Of a stretch of DNA of 64,000 nt, positions 20,285 to 31,827 are shown in pieces (position 1 is the stretch's first letter; each line of letters begins with the position of its first letter). A program made the translations under genes and the position numbers. Source of the DNA: Semisulcospira habei (taxonomy: Eukaryota; Mollusca; Gastropoda; Semisulcospiridae); contig BTPG01000004.1 in the NCBI GenBank assembly GCA_036245525.1, forward strand, positions 235,232,318 to 235,296,317, read 5' to 3'. Under the pieces are notes generated by a model. That model saw only the letters and a program-made list of their open reading frames with translations, was not told the DNA's origin and made no database searches.

Positions 20285-23031
20285 AACAAGACATGTAATC
20301 TCTTTTGGCTTGACTTCGCGAACGAAGATTTTATAGGAGTTGCACACGACGTCTGCAGGCTTGTTCATGGCTGCGGAGGCCAATCCGAGACAGGCAGGTT
20401 CGACCGCAGTGGCTGCAGGGGAAGGTATGGCCAGGGTTCTGAGCTGCGGCATCTCTGTTTTTTCTCCTGAGCCGCTTGTCCTTAAGGCTAGCTCTGTGAG
20501 AGTCCTCAAAGGAGACAGCTGCCTTGTAAATGGTGGAGCGCCAGGTGTCACGGTCCGCAGCAAGTGAAGACCACTGGTGGTGGTCGATTTGGCAGGCACT
20601 AAGTGACTTCTTGAGACAGTCTTTGTATCTCTTCTTTGGTGCCCCTCTGTCACGGTGTCCAGTAGCAAGCTCGCCGAACAGGGTGATCTTTGGTAGGCGA
20701 TGATCCTCCATCCTGGAGACATGCCCCGCCCAGCGGAGCTGTGTCTGCAGCAGCAAAGCCTCGATGCTCACAGTTTCAGCCTGTTCAAGGACCTCGACGT
20801 TGGTGACATAGTCACTCCAGTGAATGCCCAGGATGGTACGCAGGCAGCGCTGGTGAAAGCGTTCGTGGAGTCGTAGTTGGCTGCGGTAGAGGGCCCAGGA
20901 CTCGGAACCATACAGCAGGGTGGTGAGGACCACAGCTCTGTACACGCTGATCTTGGTGCCTGTTTTCAGCTGTTGATTGTGCCACACCCGCTTGAAAAGT
21001 CGCCCAAAAGCGCTGTTCGCTTTTGCCAGCCTGCTGTCAAGCTCCTTGTCCAGCTTGGCGTCCGACGTGATAATGCAGCCAAGGTAAGTAAACTGGTGCA
21101 CTGACTTTAGTTCAGACTCGCCAATGGTGATGTGAGGAGGGCGATACACTGTCTTGGGTGCCGGCTGATGGAGGACCTCTGTCTTTTTCAGACTGACCTC
21201 GAGTCCAAAGAGCTGGGCAGCATCTGCGAAGCAAGACGTGATGCGCTGCAGGGCTCTTTCTGTGTGTGCAACGAGGGCAGCATCATCAGCAAAAAGCAGC
21301 TCACGAATCAGTTGGTCTAGGGTTTTCATGTGGGCCTGCAGTCGTCTGAGGTTGAACAGGCTGCCATCGAGACGATACCTGATGTACACTGCATCGTCAT
21401 CATCGAGGTCCACTGTGGCCTGCTTCAACATCATGCTAAAAAAGATGGTGAAGAGGGTCAGTGCCAGCACGCAGCCCTGCTTTACGCCGTTGAGAATAGG
21501 GAATGGTTCTGAGAGGTCATTGTTGAGTCTGACCTGGCCTTGCTGGTCCTCGTGTAGCTGGACAATCATGTTGAGGAACTTTGGGGGACAGCCAAGTCGC
21601 TCCAGGATCTGCCACATGCCTTGCCTGCTCACAGTGTCGAATGCTTTTGTTAGGTCGACAAATGTTACGTACAGCCCTTTGTTCTGCTCGCAGCACTTCT
21701 CCTGTAGCTGTCTCAGCACAAAGACCATATCGGTGGTGCTCCTGTTTGCTCTGAAGCCACACTGGCCCTCTGGGAGTTGGTCTTCAGTGATGGCAGGTAC
21801 CAGCCGATTCAGGAGCAGTCTTGCAAGGATTTTCCCAGCAATGGACAGCAGGGTAATTCCCCGATAGTTGGAACAGTCAGACTTCTCGCCTTTGTTCTTG
21901 TACAGGGTGATAACGACTGCATCACGGAGATCTTTTGGTAGTGTTCCTACCTCCCAGCAGCAGAGAAAGAGGTCATGGAGCTTGTTGTGCAGTGCTGTGC
22001 CTCCATGTTTCCAGATCTCTGGTGGTATTCCATCAATGCCTGCTGCTTTGCCACTCTTGATCTGGTGGATGGCTGTGAGGGTCTCTTCAGCGGTGGGCGG
22101 TTCGTCCAATTCAACCTTTACTGGGAGGTGTGGGATTTGTAGGACGACTGCTTCTTGAACTGTGCGCTCAGCGCTGAAGAGGCTCTGAAAGTATTCCGAC
22201 CAGCGGTTCAAGATGGAGGTATTATCTGTGAGGAGTGCCTGGCCATTCGCGCTTCGCAGGGGACTTTGTACCAGGTGCCTGGGGCCATACACTGCTTTCA
22301 GTGCTTCGTAGAAGCCCCTGTAGTCACCATTGTCAGCGCAAAGCTGGGTCCTCTGTGCAAGTCGGGTCCACCACTCATTCTGGAGATCTCTGAGCTTGCG
22401 CTGGAGACTGCTGCAGACGAGGCGGAAGGCAGACTTCTTCACAGGGCATGAAGGCTGGGCTAGGTGGGCCTGATGGGCGGCTCTTTTTTTTTGCTAGGTG
22501 TTCCTGGATCTCTACATCGTTTTCGTCAAACCAGTCTTTGTTCTTCTTTCTGGCAAAACCCAAGACTTCTGCAGAGGATTTTGCAATAGCAGTTTTCAGT
22601 TGTTCTCAAAGTGTTTCAGGGGAGGAGTCTACTGGGTCCGCTGTGTCTTTGAGCCTGCGCTGTAAATCTGTCTGAAAGGCAGCTTTCACATCGTCACGCT
22701 GAAGGCTGGCAACGTCAAGCTTTTTCTTGGGGGGCCCCCATTTCTTGGGTTTTGGCTTGAAGTGGAGCCTGAGTTTGCAGCGGACAAGGCGGTGGTCAGT
22801 GTGGCACTCTGCGCTGGGCATCACTCTGGTGAGGAGGACGTCACTGCGGTCCCTCTGACGCACTAGGACATAGTCGATAAGGTGCCAGTGTTTGGAGCGA
22901 GGATGCATCCAGGTGGTCTTTCGACTGTCCTTTTGCTGAAAAGTAGTGTTGGTGATGACCAGTTGCTGCTCCGCACAGAACTCCAACAGTAGGCGGCCAC
23001 TGTCATTGCAGTTCCCCACGCCATGCTTGCT
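20285..23031 (-). mobile_element. LINE, 5'-truncated 3' part (endonuclease tail, reverse transcriptase, zinc finger)
   Basis: The copy starts inside the endonuclease domain at about 23031 and runs to the 3' UTR near 20285, where TCTTCGTTCGCGAAG forms a small hairpin. The endonuclease tail (about 23031-22606) keeps the DHRLV motif and then meets a stop. A further frame break lies near 22440-22490. The reverse transcriptase frame below 22442 is intact. It belongs to the same family as the fragment at 31826-32887, which holds the missing 5' part. Confidence 0.9.
20331..22442 (-). CDS. LINE reverse transcriptase with C-terminal zinc finger (703 codons open)
   Basis: Seen in order: GKAAGIDGIPPEIW (RT motif 1), GFRANRSTTD, motif A FVDLTKAFDTVSRQG, motif B GVKQGCVLA, motif C LLFADDAAL with both aspartates, then the post-RT block WAGHVSRMEDHRLPK, and a C-terminal CSHCGRTC...HEQAC zinc finger. 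This layout fits APE-type non-LTR elements; the post-RT block is reminiscent of RTE-like and related clades, but I cannot fix the clade by eye. The domain would copy the LINE RNA at a nicked target. Its N-terminal partner region is frameshifted, so this copy is very probably dead despite the long open frame. Confidence 0.9.
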   Translation of the reverse strand: MKKSAFRLVCSSLQRKLRDLQNEWWTRLAQRTQLCADNGDYRGFYEALKAVYGPRHLVQSPLRSANGQALLTDNTSILNRWSEYFQSLFSAERTVQEAVVLQIPHLPVKVELDEPPTAEETLTAIHQIKSGKAAGIDGIPPEIWKHGGTALHNKLHDLFLCCWEVGTLPKDLRDAVVITLYKNKGEKSDCSNYRGITLLSIAGKILARLLLNRLVPAITEDQLPEGQCGFRANRSTTDMVFVLRQLQEKCCEQNKGLYVTFVDLTKAFDTVSRQGMWQILERLGCPPKFLNMIVQLHEDQQGQVRLNNDLSEPFPILNGVKQGCVLALTLFTIFFSMMLKQATVDLDDDDAVYIRYRLDGSLFNLRRLQAHMKTLDQLIRELLFADDAALVAHTERALQRITSCFADAAQLFGLEVSLKKTEVLHQPAPKTVYRPPHITIGESELKSVHQFTYLGCIITSDAKLDKELDSRLAKANSAFGRLFKRVWHNQQLKTGTKISVYRAVVLTTLLYGSESWALYRSQLRLHERFHQRCLRTILGIHWSDYVTNVEVLEQAETVSIEALLLQTQLRWAGHVSRMEDHRLPKITLFGELATGHRDRGAPKKRYKDCLKKSLSACQIDHHQWSSLAADRDTWRSTIYKAAVSFEDSHRASLKDKRLRRKNRDAAAQNPGHTFPCSHCGRTCLSRIGLRSHEQACRRRVQLL

Positions 23032-23540
23032 GGACATGTAATAGCACACACATATATACTGACTTTTAAATCAGGCCTTTCTCTCTGTGAGGTGGCTATG
23101 AGACATGTATGCATCATTCATGTTACATTCGGAACAGCAGCGACGACAATCAATAGTCGTTACTTGACATCATTCACGTCAATTTTATGCATAGAATTCG
23201 GAGCCCTCATGAGTTCGGCTCTGTATTGGCCTCCTAGACTATGCCGTGGCTTGCAGCAGATGTTCACAGCCAAGAACCACAACTTACTCGCAAAGAGACT
23301 TAAAGAGAACAGTATACCTGTGCTGTAAAGGCGATACCTGCCCTGTTCTATCTCCAGTCAACATCACCAATGAAAGAGTTGTGACTGGTTTCTAAGGAAT
23401 TATGTTCACAGCAACCGGGCCTAAACAAGTGTGCCTTGCATTGCGTCAGCTTCTCCAGACATTGCATCAGACTAATTTTATTGGCTCAAAGAATTTGACC
23501 AATCGGTGCTGAAAACTTTCCTGAATATAACCCAGCGCAC
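23032..23540. other. Junction between LINE and Polinton remnant; no gene seen
   Basis: No recognisable Polinton terminal repeat and no LINE sequence. A CCAAT-like motif lies near 23490-23505, just ahead of the first Polinton-side ORF. Confidence 0.4.
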
Positions 23541-23544
23541 AGCA

Positions 23545-24038
23545 ATGCGTTACCAAACAATGACACAACCATTTGGAGTAAATGCGATTTCGCGAACCAG
23601 GGCTCTTAGTAAGCAGCTTAATGATTGTAATAAAAAAGGCAGGCATCTCTATAATGAATTGAAACTCCTAGAATATAAAGAACAGGAGTTTAAAAGAGAT
23701 TTAACTGATATTGAAAATGAGATGGCAGCATCTACAGTTTTTTTGATAAAGTACAGAGATGAAAATAATGAGGAAGCATTTGCAAAGAGCTTGTATTTCA
23801 TAGCAAACTTGAAAACAAAATAGAGAAAATTAAAGTTCATATCAGTAGATTGGATCAAAAGATACGTCATCAAAAGAGTTCTATAGAGCTGATTAGAAAA
23901 AAAGCAAAAGCTCTTGATGAAGAAATAACACAAATTAATGGGAGCCTCGCTTCAAAATGGGGTTGCATATATGAATATAATGAGAACAAAGCTGCAACAG
24001 CAAGATCAACCAATGGATACAAAGTAGTTGTACAATAA
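23545..24038 (+). pseudogene. Polinton-side coiled-coil protein, frameshifted
   Basis: From the ATG at 23545 the frame runs to a stop at 23821-23823. The neighbouring frame continues the same lysine/glutamate-rich, heptad-like helix to 24036-24038, so one frameshift near 23795 is likely. Total about 165 residues. No family is recognised; position and strand match the small-ORF block of the Polinton. Confidence 0.6.
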
Positions 24039-24461
24039 TAAGTTGCTTACGAAAAATCAAAATATAAGCGGCTTACATTGCTCTTGGCTTTTGAGCATAC
24101 CATCAAATTTTACACATCACATCATATCATATTTAGCGTGATGTGTCGAGGAATCACATGCACGTGGTATGAGTTTTGAACTCAGTCCGGGAGTGTCCCG
24201 TGCATCTGTTTTTCCTTGAATAGAATGTACCAACAGCTCAGCACACAGACACACACAAACGACATCCGAGAGCACACATTTGGATTTTGAACATGTGGTC
24301 TTTGATACAAAGTAGGTGACCATGGAAAATTTTTCATTCACAATGGGCTGTCAAAGGTTGATGACCTTTCTGATGAGACTAATTAAGTCGAAACAGCCCT
24401 GCCTTGGATCAAAGGTAAGTGATTTTTTATTGAACTTATTATTATTATTTTTTATTATAAA

Positions 24462-24677
24462 ATGAATTCAGATGAATTGTTATTACTGAAAGATATTGGC
24501 GCTTTAGAAAACAAAGACTTAGATTCTAAGAAACAGCGACTTCTCTCTGTGATTGTATCAGGGAAGTCCAAAGCTTATCTAGGCAAACAGTACATGACAC
24601 AAGATATAGAATCATTCTCAGCTGATGAATTAATTAAATTACATTTATTTTATGAAAATCACATCGCTTCACTATGA
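24462..24677 (+). CDS. Small Polinton ORF, 71 aa
   Basis: Compact helical protein with no membrane segment seen. Its stop overlaps the next start (ATGA at 24674-24677), typical of packed virus-like gene blocks. An intact frame, but its function is unknown. Confidence 0.65.
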   Translation: MNSDELLLLKDIGALENKDLDSKKQRLLSVIVSGKSKAYLGKQYMTQDIESFSADELIKLHLFYENHIASL

Positions 24678-24985
24678 CGCGTGATCTGAGTCGGTCTTTA
24701 GTATCATTATATACAAAAGCTGTTTGTCACTTCCTGCCTGTTGCTGATACTGACAGCCTAAGTTGCGACTTGGGATCAAATCCAATAGTAACAAGCGCAA
24801 TAGGTAAATTAGCATGTGTCATATATTACAGGTTTGGTAATTTGCTTGCGCCCCTGGTTACTTTGGTTGTCACTGGGAGTCATATTGATTTTTTGAAATT
24901 AAATTTGTTTGGAAAAGAAAATGGACGACCAACAGACAACACCACAACAGAACCCTGTTTTGACACAGCTTCAAACGATCACTAA
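24674..24985 (+). CDS. Small Polinton ORF, 103 aa
   Basis: Starts inside the stop of the upstream ORF. It carries a hydrophobic stretch in the middle (LACVIYYRFGNLLAPLVTLV). The last 20 or so codons overlap the next ORF, which starts at 24921 in another frame. Function unknown; assigned to the Polinton by context. Confidence 0.6.
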   Translation: MTRDLSRSLVSLYTKAVCHFLPVADTDSLSCDLGSNPIVTSAIGKLACVIYYRFGNLLAPLVTLVVTGSHIDFLKLNLFGKENGRPTDNTTTEPCFDTASNDH

Positions 24986-25252
24986 ACAGAAAAGTCCGGG
25001 CAGGGTAGAGGCAGGGAAAAGAGTAGCTGAATATAACAGACAAAAACAAAATTGCAGCTTAAGGCTCAAACAGTAACTGACCCGCTGTCAGAACCGTTAG
25101 GACCGCTAGGACACTCTTCTTCACCACACCCACAACAAAGTGAGAGACTATCAACTAACCCCAAACCCGAATCAACAAAATATATAGTTGGTGGATTTGT
25201 TGTAGGATTTGTTTTTGCAGGTTACCAATTATACAAAAAATACAAACCATAG
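24921..25252 (+). pseudogene. Small Polinton membrane protein, frameshifted
   Basis: From the ATG at 24921 a basic N-terminal part (containing RVEAGKRVAEYNR) runs to a stop near 25075. A second frame, open from 25052 to 25252, supplies the expected C-terminal transmembrane helix (IVGGFVVGFVFAGYQL) followed by lysines. One frameshift near 25050 separates the halves. Confidence 0.6.
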
Positions 25253-25370
25253 ACTCGTACAATGTCCAAAAAATTAAACACTCCATCATCAAAACCAGAA
25301 TACCAAAAGTTGTCAACCCATTTCATATGCAGTGAATAAAATATTATTTTAATTTTTATTGCCTAAGAAA

Positions 25371-25605
25371 ATGAGCGACACAAAGAACTTAATGAACCTT
25401 GTCTATCATTCTGCCATGATAAGCGGACTAGCAGTAGCGTATTCTATGTTGGGAAAAAGTCTACTCAAAATGAAATCAGCAGACCTCAGTAGATTAGATT
25501 TTGAAGACAGTGCAAAGCTAAATTGCTGTTGTCACAGCGTCAATTGCGACAAAAGATTTTCTCGTCAAACAAGGAATTATTCCCGAAAATATATTATGTA
25601 AATAA
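25371..25605 (+). pseudogene. Small Polinton protein, frameshifted
   Basis: Opens at the ATG at 25371 with a hydrophobic N-terminal helix (AMISGLAVAYSML). After about 50 codons the frame turns cysteine-rich and unconvincing. A neighbouring frame from 25522 gives a plausible helical tail to the TAA at 25603-25605. One-base frameshift near 25520. Confidence 0.55.
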
Positions 25606-25611
25606 AATAAT

Positions 25612-26043
25612 ATGGCGACACTAGCTGTTATTGTGGGAGGTGCCATTGTCAATGCATTGGCTTTCAGTGGATCAAACTATCTGTTTTCAAAAATGGGTAG
25701 AGAGGAATCTGCAGAAGAAATGAAGCGTCACAATGAGGCATCAGAAAAATTAGCACAAGCGCAACAAGAATATGAAAAGCAAAGAATTGAGAAACTTGAT
25801 TTCATCAATGAAAAACTTTGACTAGAGGGTCACGCACAGCATACATTTTCTAATGTCAATGACGCAATCAGGGAATATTTTCTTGTCACGGGTGAAGACA
25901 TGTCTATCCCAAAACCAAAACTAAGTGACTACTATCAACCCAGTCCACAACAAAGAAATGGAGAAATAATATTTGTTCTAGTGGGAATGACATTTGTTTA
26001 TTTCACAGGAGTTTTCTTTGCTAGAAAAAATGACAGACGAAAG
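25612..26043 (+). pseudogene. Polinton protein with two membrane segments, premature stop
   Basis: An N-terminal hydrophobic helix (AVIVGGAIVNALAF) is followed by a charged coiled region. An in-frame TGA at 25819-25821 interrupts it. The same frame then stays open to the TAA at 26041-26043 and includes a second hydrophobic helix near the end (FVLVGMTFVYFTGVFF). Its end overlaps the integrase start by 14 bases. Confidence 0.65.
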
Positions 26044-26991
26044 TAAACTATCAAAAATATATTACTCTCCAATTGGTTACTGGAAATGAAAGACTGCATT
26101 AGAAAAATTACATGCCGCTGTGGGTAATGATGTATCACTCGAACAAATAAGACAGTGGCTGCAAAGACAAGCAATATGGCAAATATATTTACTTGCACCA
26201 AGAAAAATATCTAGACCTCATTTTGAAAACACTACACCAAATGACACCCATCAAATGGATTTATTGTTTCTGCCACATGACATAATAAGAAAGAAACGAT
26301 ACAAATACGCACTGGCTGTTGTAGACATTGCTTCAAGATATAAGGACGCTGATCCCATAACTGACAAGAATGCTGTAACAGTAGCCACTGCATTAACAAA
26401 AATATATAGTCGAGGCCCTTTAAATTTCCCCAGACTTGTGCAGGTCGAAGATGGATCTGAATTTAAAGGAGCAGTTAATCAATTATTTGCAAAGGACGGC
26501 GTGCTTGTGTGGCGAGGCATTCCAGGCATGCACAGATCACAGGCAATTGTTGAGAACTTTAACAAACAGTTATCAGAGAGACTTTTCAGTTACCAGTATT
26601 CTAAGGAACTCATGCATGACACACGTAACACTGAGTGGGTAATAAGATTACCATCTGTGCTAAAAGCCATGATTAATGAAGGACATGTAAAACCCACAGA
26701 TGCTATTAAATTGAAAACAGTGCCGTCAGGGTCAGAAATAAAAACAAAAGTGCCAGACACAAGTTTATTTACAAAACAAGTAAGATATTTATATCAACCT
26801 GGAGAGGCTGAAAATGACGTCAGACGCAGAGCAACAGACCCCATCTGGTCTACATCTGTACACAATATAAAAAAATAGTCTCCAGCAGTCCACCGATTTA
26901 TTACCTGTATGAGCCAGCCCCACAGAGGGCATTTGTCAGAGAAGAATTACAGATTATTCCCCCAGACACTGTTACTCATTTCAGTAACTAA
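26030..26991 (+). pseudogene. Polinton integrase (retroviral-type DDE), broken
   Basis: RNase H-fold integrase with the catalytic triad in place: first aspartate in HQMDLLF, second in VEDGSEFKG, glutamate in HRSQAIVENFNK. It is interrupted by an in-frame TGA at 26087-26089, about 20 codons after the ATG at 26030. It shifts frame in an A run near 26868-26876; the tail then stays open in another frame to a TAA at 26989-26991. It would have inserted the element into the genome. Its 3' end overlaps that of the converging polymerase by 45 bp. Confidence 0.9.
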
Positions 26992-29900
26992 CTCGTCAAT
27001 CAGTTCATCACAAATGTCTTCAGATAACTTAAGTCTGTAGTGTCCAGGTGCATAAGCCTTTTCCTTACTGTGAAACACTCGTTTCGTGTCCCCAACTGCA
27101 AGTGACTTTTTATGTGTTTGGATCATTTCAATATTGTGTTTGTTTGATCTCAGTGTCTTGTTTGGATAATCAGGCATTAATGTACCATCTAATACTTGCT
27201 TGTAATGATCATGACGTATGTCTTTATTTTTTATTGCTGTTTTTTTTTTTTTTTTTTTTTATTCCTTTGGCTTTTGACTGACTTCCCTTTTGGTGCAGTA
27301 TAGAATACATTTTTGACCTCAGTCCAACGTACTCAACTATCGGCACACCATTCAGTTCATCCTTAAACTTACCAGGCACTTTCTTGTTCTGTGTGCTGTA
27401 CAGTGGGTGATCTTTAGGATAGTCAGATGTGTCATACATGTGTAACTCTGTTTTCATGTCTTCATAAAAGTCTTTAGTAGGCACATAAATGATCATAGAG
27501 TCAGTGTATAGCAGACGACACTCAGGATACTTTGGTTTGAAGTAATCATAATAAAATTCAAGCATCAACAGTTTTGATACTCAAGAATTGCCATACCAAT
27601 GAATACTGGCTTGTCCAGTTTAACAATTTTTTTTTTTTTTTTTTTTTTGAGTGGCACTGCATACAATGATGAATGAAACTCTTTATACCCTGTATACTGT
27701 GGCTTACCTGTAAGTTTAATTGCACCCAATTCTGTTGTGACAAGTCTCACATCTTTGCGGTGATGTGGAGTTTCCATCGTCTTACCAAAACAGGCATTGT
27801 TCATAAGCTTAAAGAAGTCTTTGTCAAATGCAGTGTTGCCGTCCCTGGCACGCAATGTTGTGTTCTTCATTATGTAATCTTTCATAAAAGCACTCTGATC
27901 AAATTGAATACCTCTGTGAACTTTCTTTAGTACTAACCCATGTCTGATGTAAAACTGCAGCAAGCGATAGTGACATACGTAATTAAATTTGTCATTCAGA
28001 TTTGGCACAAGTTTAGTGTCTTCTTTTTTTCCTGTCATACTCATTTTCTCAACAGCCAATGGATAATCATTGTGGTAATCATGTAGATGGTGTGGGTACT
28101 CTAGGTCTACTTCAAAGATCCAACCCTTCGCATCATTCCGGTCATGATTAATAATATTGTTTGTTATCTCTGTTATGTCATACTGTGACAAATCATACAG
28201 ACAAAAGTTTTTCAAGGGCAATAATTCACACATTGCGAACCCGTAAAGGTTATTAGCATCTACGTACATAATGAATGACCTTGACCCCTCAGGGTCAAAG
28301 TCCGGGCCGTCAATATATTTATTATTTGCTCTGGCGTAATTGTTTGCTGCAATACTAATCCCACCCCTCAATCCGCGTTCCACCATTTCACCCATCATAT
28401 GATCAGACAACAGGTCAATAAATATTTTACTGGATTTCAAAAATGCATCCCATGTCATGCCAGGACTAGTTATGTAGCAAGCCGGGTCAAGACTGTAGTG
28501 TAATAGACCCTTTTCGTGGTAACTTTCAAATACATCTGCTAGCAAACAAACGCCAGCCTATAAGTACTGGTCATGGTAGTCACCAATCGTCTGAAACCCT
28601 AATTTATCCCACGCATCGAGTGCATGTTGGTAATCAGAGTCAGAAATACTTTTTCCATTTAGTGTGGAATAAAATTTCTCTTTTGGTGGCAGTCTCCTTT
28701 CCTCAAACACAACCCAGTCACTGATGTACTCATAAGGATACACTCCTTTCTTAATCAAGTCTGGCTCAAAATATTTACTTGTTATTGGAAACGATGTCAG
28801 TCCGTCTGCCAGACTGGCAAGACCTAAAGACAAATGTTGCATTGAGTCATAAAATGTTAATTTGTTGTCCAGCCTAAAAGTCAAGTATTTTTTAGTTGTC
28901 TGTGCTATACAACTAATTTTTTTTGTAAGACTCATCCACAGCCTGCATGATAATATGTGAATCATACCCTTTGAGATTGTGGAAAAAGATAGGTAACTTA
29001 CATGTCTTAGGATCTGTTTTTAATAATAAGTTACACTTGTTATGTGCAGCACCTCTGTAACGTCCAGTTATGTGATCATGATCATGAACTTTGTCACCCC
29101 TCCCCCCCCCCCCCCCAGAGGTTGTTCACAAATCCAACACATCACAGCTGTATCAAAATTTAGTTTATTTTCTTCTGTCATCATCACAGGCATCTGATTG
29201 TTTTCTAGATAATGTACTACCTGACTATACAGTTGTCTCATTTCTGTTAAAAACAGACATGCTGCATTTTTACCCCTGTAGATAACAGGGTCGGTATGCT
29301 GTCCGTCTGACTTAACAAGAATATATCCAAAAGAACACACCACTTGATCACTCAATTTTACAGTCTTTGGCAATGATTCTGGAACAGGACCTTCATACGG
29401 AACAACCAATGATTCAAACTCAGCATACACTACAAATGGTAGCTTTTGCTGATTCCCATAGTTCTTGAAATATACTTGACTACCAGGATCTGGATACTTA
29501 AGTACTGTTTGTATATCATCAGCTGACCTACAGTGCAAGACATGTTTATGTGCTGCTTCAATAGAGGAAAACCTTTGTAAACATCTCTTACACACGTCCT
29601 GTTTTCTACCATATTTTGACACATGATTATGAATTAGTCGTGTCATACTCCTAATAATTGTGTAGTGGTCTCCTATTAATAACATGTCAACATGTTTATT
29701 TTCTGGCTGCCCATAGGTTGGAGCAAGTGGTGATACTCTAATTGGTTGTAACTTGTCAACAGACTCATTATCCCACACAAACACATTCACAGATATACCA
29801 GGATTTGATTGTTCAAACAAGTCTATGTCCTCTATTTTAACAGGGAAATCAATACCACTGAAATTAAGTTCATTTACAAATTTGGTGTAGTTAGATACAC

Positions 29901-30374
29901 TTTCAGGTTTTGATTTTATATAATGCAGTTTAGCAAGCACACACCACATGAAACAATAGTGGTCATTGTTTTGTATATTAACAACAGCCTTTTTGTTTGC
30001 AACCTCTGTTGGCAGTGGTATCCATGATTTGCCTAATATAGGATGATACCTTGACTGTTTTAATTGTAGTTCATGCACATGACCTTCGTGCCAACCAGAC
30101 CCCTTCATTTTTGCTTTGTCAATTGCTTCTAGAAAGTCTGGCAATAGTTTTTGTCTAAACACTTTTTCCAATTCTCTTCTTGTGTTGTGTGTTGTCTTGT
30201 CGATATATATGATACAATCACTTCACCATCTACTCTGGTAAATTCTATTTTAGCAACAATCTGAATCTTTACACTGCCTGAAAGAATATTATCTTGTATG
30301 ACAGAAAAAGAGTTTTCTATTGATTCATAAACATTGTAATTATTAGATATAGGCAAGTCTGTTGTGTGAAACAT
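26947..30374 (-). pseudogene. Polinton protein-primed DNA polymerase B, heavily decayed
   Basis: About 3.4 kb of family B polymerase sequence. Visible in order: N-terminal region, a C-x2-C...H zinc-like motif (CKRCL...HKHVLHC), exonuclease I region reading YAEFES (family aspartate replaced by glutamate), exonuclease II HNLKGYDSH, polymerase motif A VDANNLYG, motif B KLMNNACFG, and motif C reading YTDSM, where the family has two aspartates; a two-codon loss is likely. Frame breaks occur near 30165, at the C run 29102-29117, near 28920, at an in-frame TAG (28558-28560), near 27570 and near 27237. T runs of 22 and 21 bases (27627-27648, 27240-27260) insert lysine codons. It would have replicated the element using a protein primer. 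Confidence 0.92.
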
Positions 30375-30438
30375 GTTTCTTAAACCTTGAGCATTGTCCT
30401 TTATTTTTATTTGTCCGACAAAATAATAATAGAAAAAA

Positions 30439-31157
30439 TTACACTTTATGTAATACCACTTTATTAACTGTAACACTGTTAATATAAACATTTAGTTTAC
30501 GTAGTTGTTGAAATATTTGTTCACAAAGTATCTCAAACCATTTGTTATTATTAACTCTTAAGGTGGGTGTCCTTAAATCAACTGTTAAACACTCCACATC
30601 TGGATGCTCATCAAAATAATTGATTGATTGTACACTGCTTAACGTCCCGACAGCAACAAGGCTTTCTCAGGACATGCCTGCACTGCTTGTGAAAAAAAAA
30701 ATAAACAGAACATTGAATGTATGTCGCCAGCCGGTCAAATACGTTAAATAAACCTAACACATGGGGCTAAATAAAGATAAGACCATTTAGCAACAAACAT
30801 CCAATATCAAGAGCTACAGGCAGTGCAGACAGTAGGGAGAGTTTTAAAAAGGCAAATACAGGTGAATGGACAAAGGGTAGACAGAAACACATGCCCCAGA
30901 ATGGAGAGGAAAACCCACCCTGTGGGGCTGACCAGGGTGACCCTGGGAACTAAAAAATACCTAACCCCACCCAAGTCCCCCAGGGCAGACCCGGGTGGGG
31001 TCTCATCAAAATAATCCAAAGACACATTATATGACAAATATATTGCTGATGACTTTAAGAGGTTTATGTCAGGCTGTTTGGGAGGTGTTCTTATCTGAGT
31101 AAAGTGCACAACATCTTTGAAGCAGTGTGTGATGTCAATAGTTTGTCCGTCCGTCAT
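30439..31157 (-). pseudogene. Polinton ORF of unknown function, split by a retroposon
   Basis: Begins at an ATG (31157-31155), reads to 31002, is interrupted by the 381-bp retroposon, and continues in the same frame below 30620 to a TAA at 30439-30441. The uninterrupted product would be about 107 aa. It lies just upstream of the polymerase on the same strand. No domain recognised. Confidence 0.6.
30607..31015 (-). mobile_element. Short retroposon, copy 1 (element 30621-31001)
   Basis: A 381-bp element flanked by a perfect 14-bp duplication CTCATCAAAATAAT (30607-30620 and 31002-31015). On the minus strand it begins near CCACCCGGGTCTGCCC and ends GGGACGTTAAGCA, then a few AATC repeats. No Pol III A/B boxes are obvious in the head. 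The long duplication and simple-repeat tail indicate target-primed reverse transcription by a LINE partner. It interrupts the Polinton ORF. Confidence 0.92.
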
Positions 31158-31159
31158 TT

Positions 31160-31379
31160 TTATTGGTCAAACAAAAGTATAAATTAATTCCCTAACCCAT
31201 ACCCTGTGGGCTGATCTGTCTTTAAGATAAGCTTTAGTGCTTATTTGATTTCAGGTTTTTTTTTTTTTTTTACATCATCCTGTTCTTGTTTATTTGGTAT
31301 TACATCATTCTCTCTGAGACAGTCTTCAAAGCTGTCACGGTCCTTACAGTAAAACAAACAGATAAACTTTTAACTGTTC
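31160..31379. other. Polinton spacer with T run; no gene seen
   Basis: A T run of about 16 lies at 31257-31273. No open frame of note. Confidence 0.5.
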
Positions 31380-31676
31380 TCAAAATTCTTTCACTACAGC
31401 ATTATATTTGTGAGTGAGAATCCATACACTGATGTTTGCGTGTCTGCCACTAAAGGCCAGTTCTGCCAGTGTGTTTCTCTTTTTGACAATGTCTTTCTCT
31501 GCTGAGCAATCATCAACAATAAACAAAGTTGGCTGTCCTTCAAATTGCTTGTAAAAATATTGTAGGTAGTCATTCAGTTTTTTCTCAGGGTCAACTAAGT
31601 AAATGTTGCTGTCAGTCCAAATAAATAAACGGTTGTGATATGCTTTGTTGTGTTTTATTGTAGGACAAAATATCAC
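31380..31676 (-). pseudogene. Polinton packaging ATPase (FtsK/HerA-type), N-terminus missing
   Basis: C-terminal part of the ATPase that packs genomes in Polintons and related viruses. The Walker B-like LFIVDDCS is clear, followed by [20 protein letters not shown], typical of the family's sensor region. The Walker A part should lie upstream, but the coding sequence meets a TA microsatellite at 31693, so the nucleotide-binding loop is absent. Confidence 0.85.
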
Positions 31677-31690
31677 AATGTTTTCAAAAT

Positions 31691-31819
<129 letters not shown>

Positions 31820-31827
31820 TGTAGACG

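Larger units (their letters stand above)
23545..31690. mobile_element. Polinton (Maverick) remnant, partial and decayed
   Basis: Plus-strand small ORFs and integrase converge on a minus-strand protein-primed DNA polymerase B, followed by a minus-strand packaging-ATPase fragment. This gene set defines Polintons, large virus-like DNA transposons. No capsid or protease gene is present and no terminal inverted repeat was found, so the copy is partial. It is broken by premature stops, frameshifts and homopolymer tracts, and by a 381-bp retroposon at 30621-31001. The ATPase end is cut off at a TA microsatellite. Confidence 0.93.
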
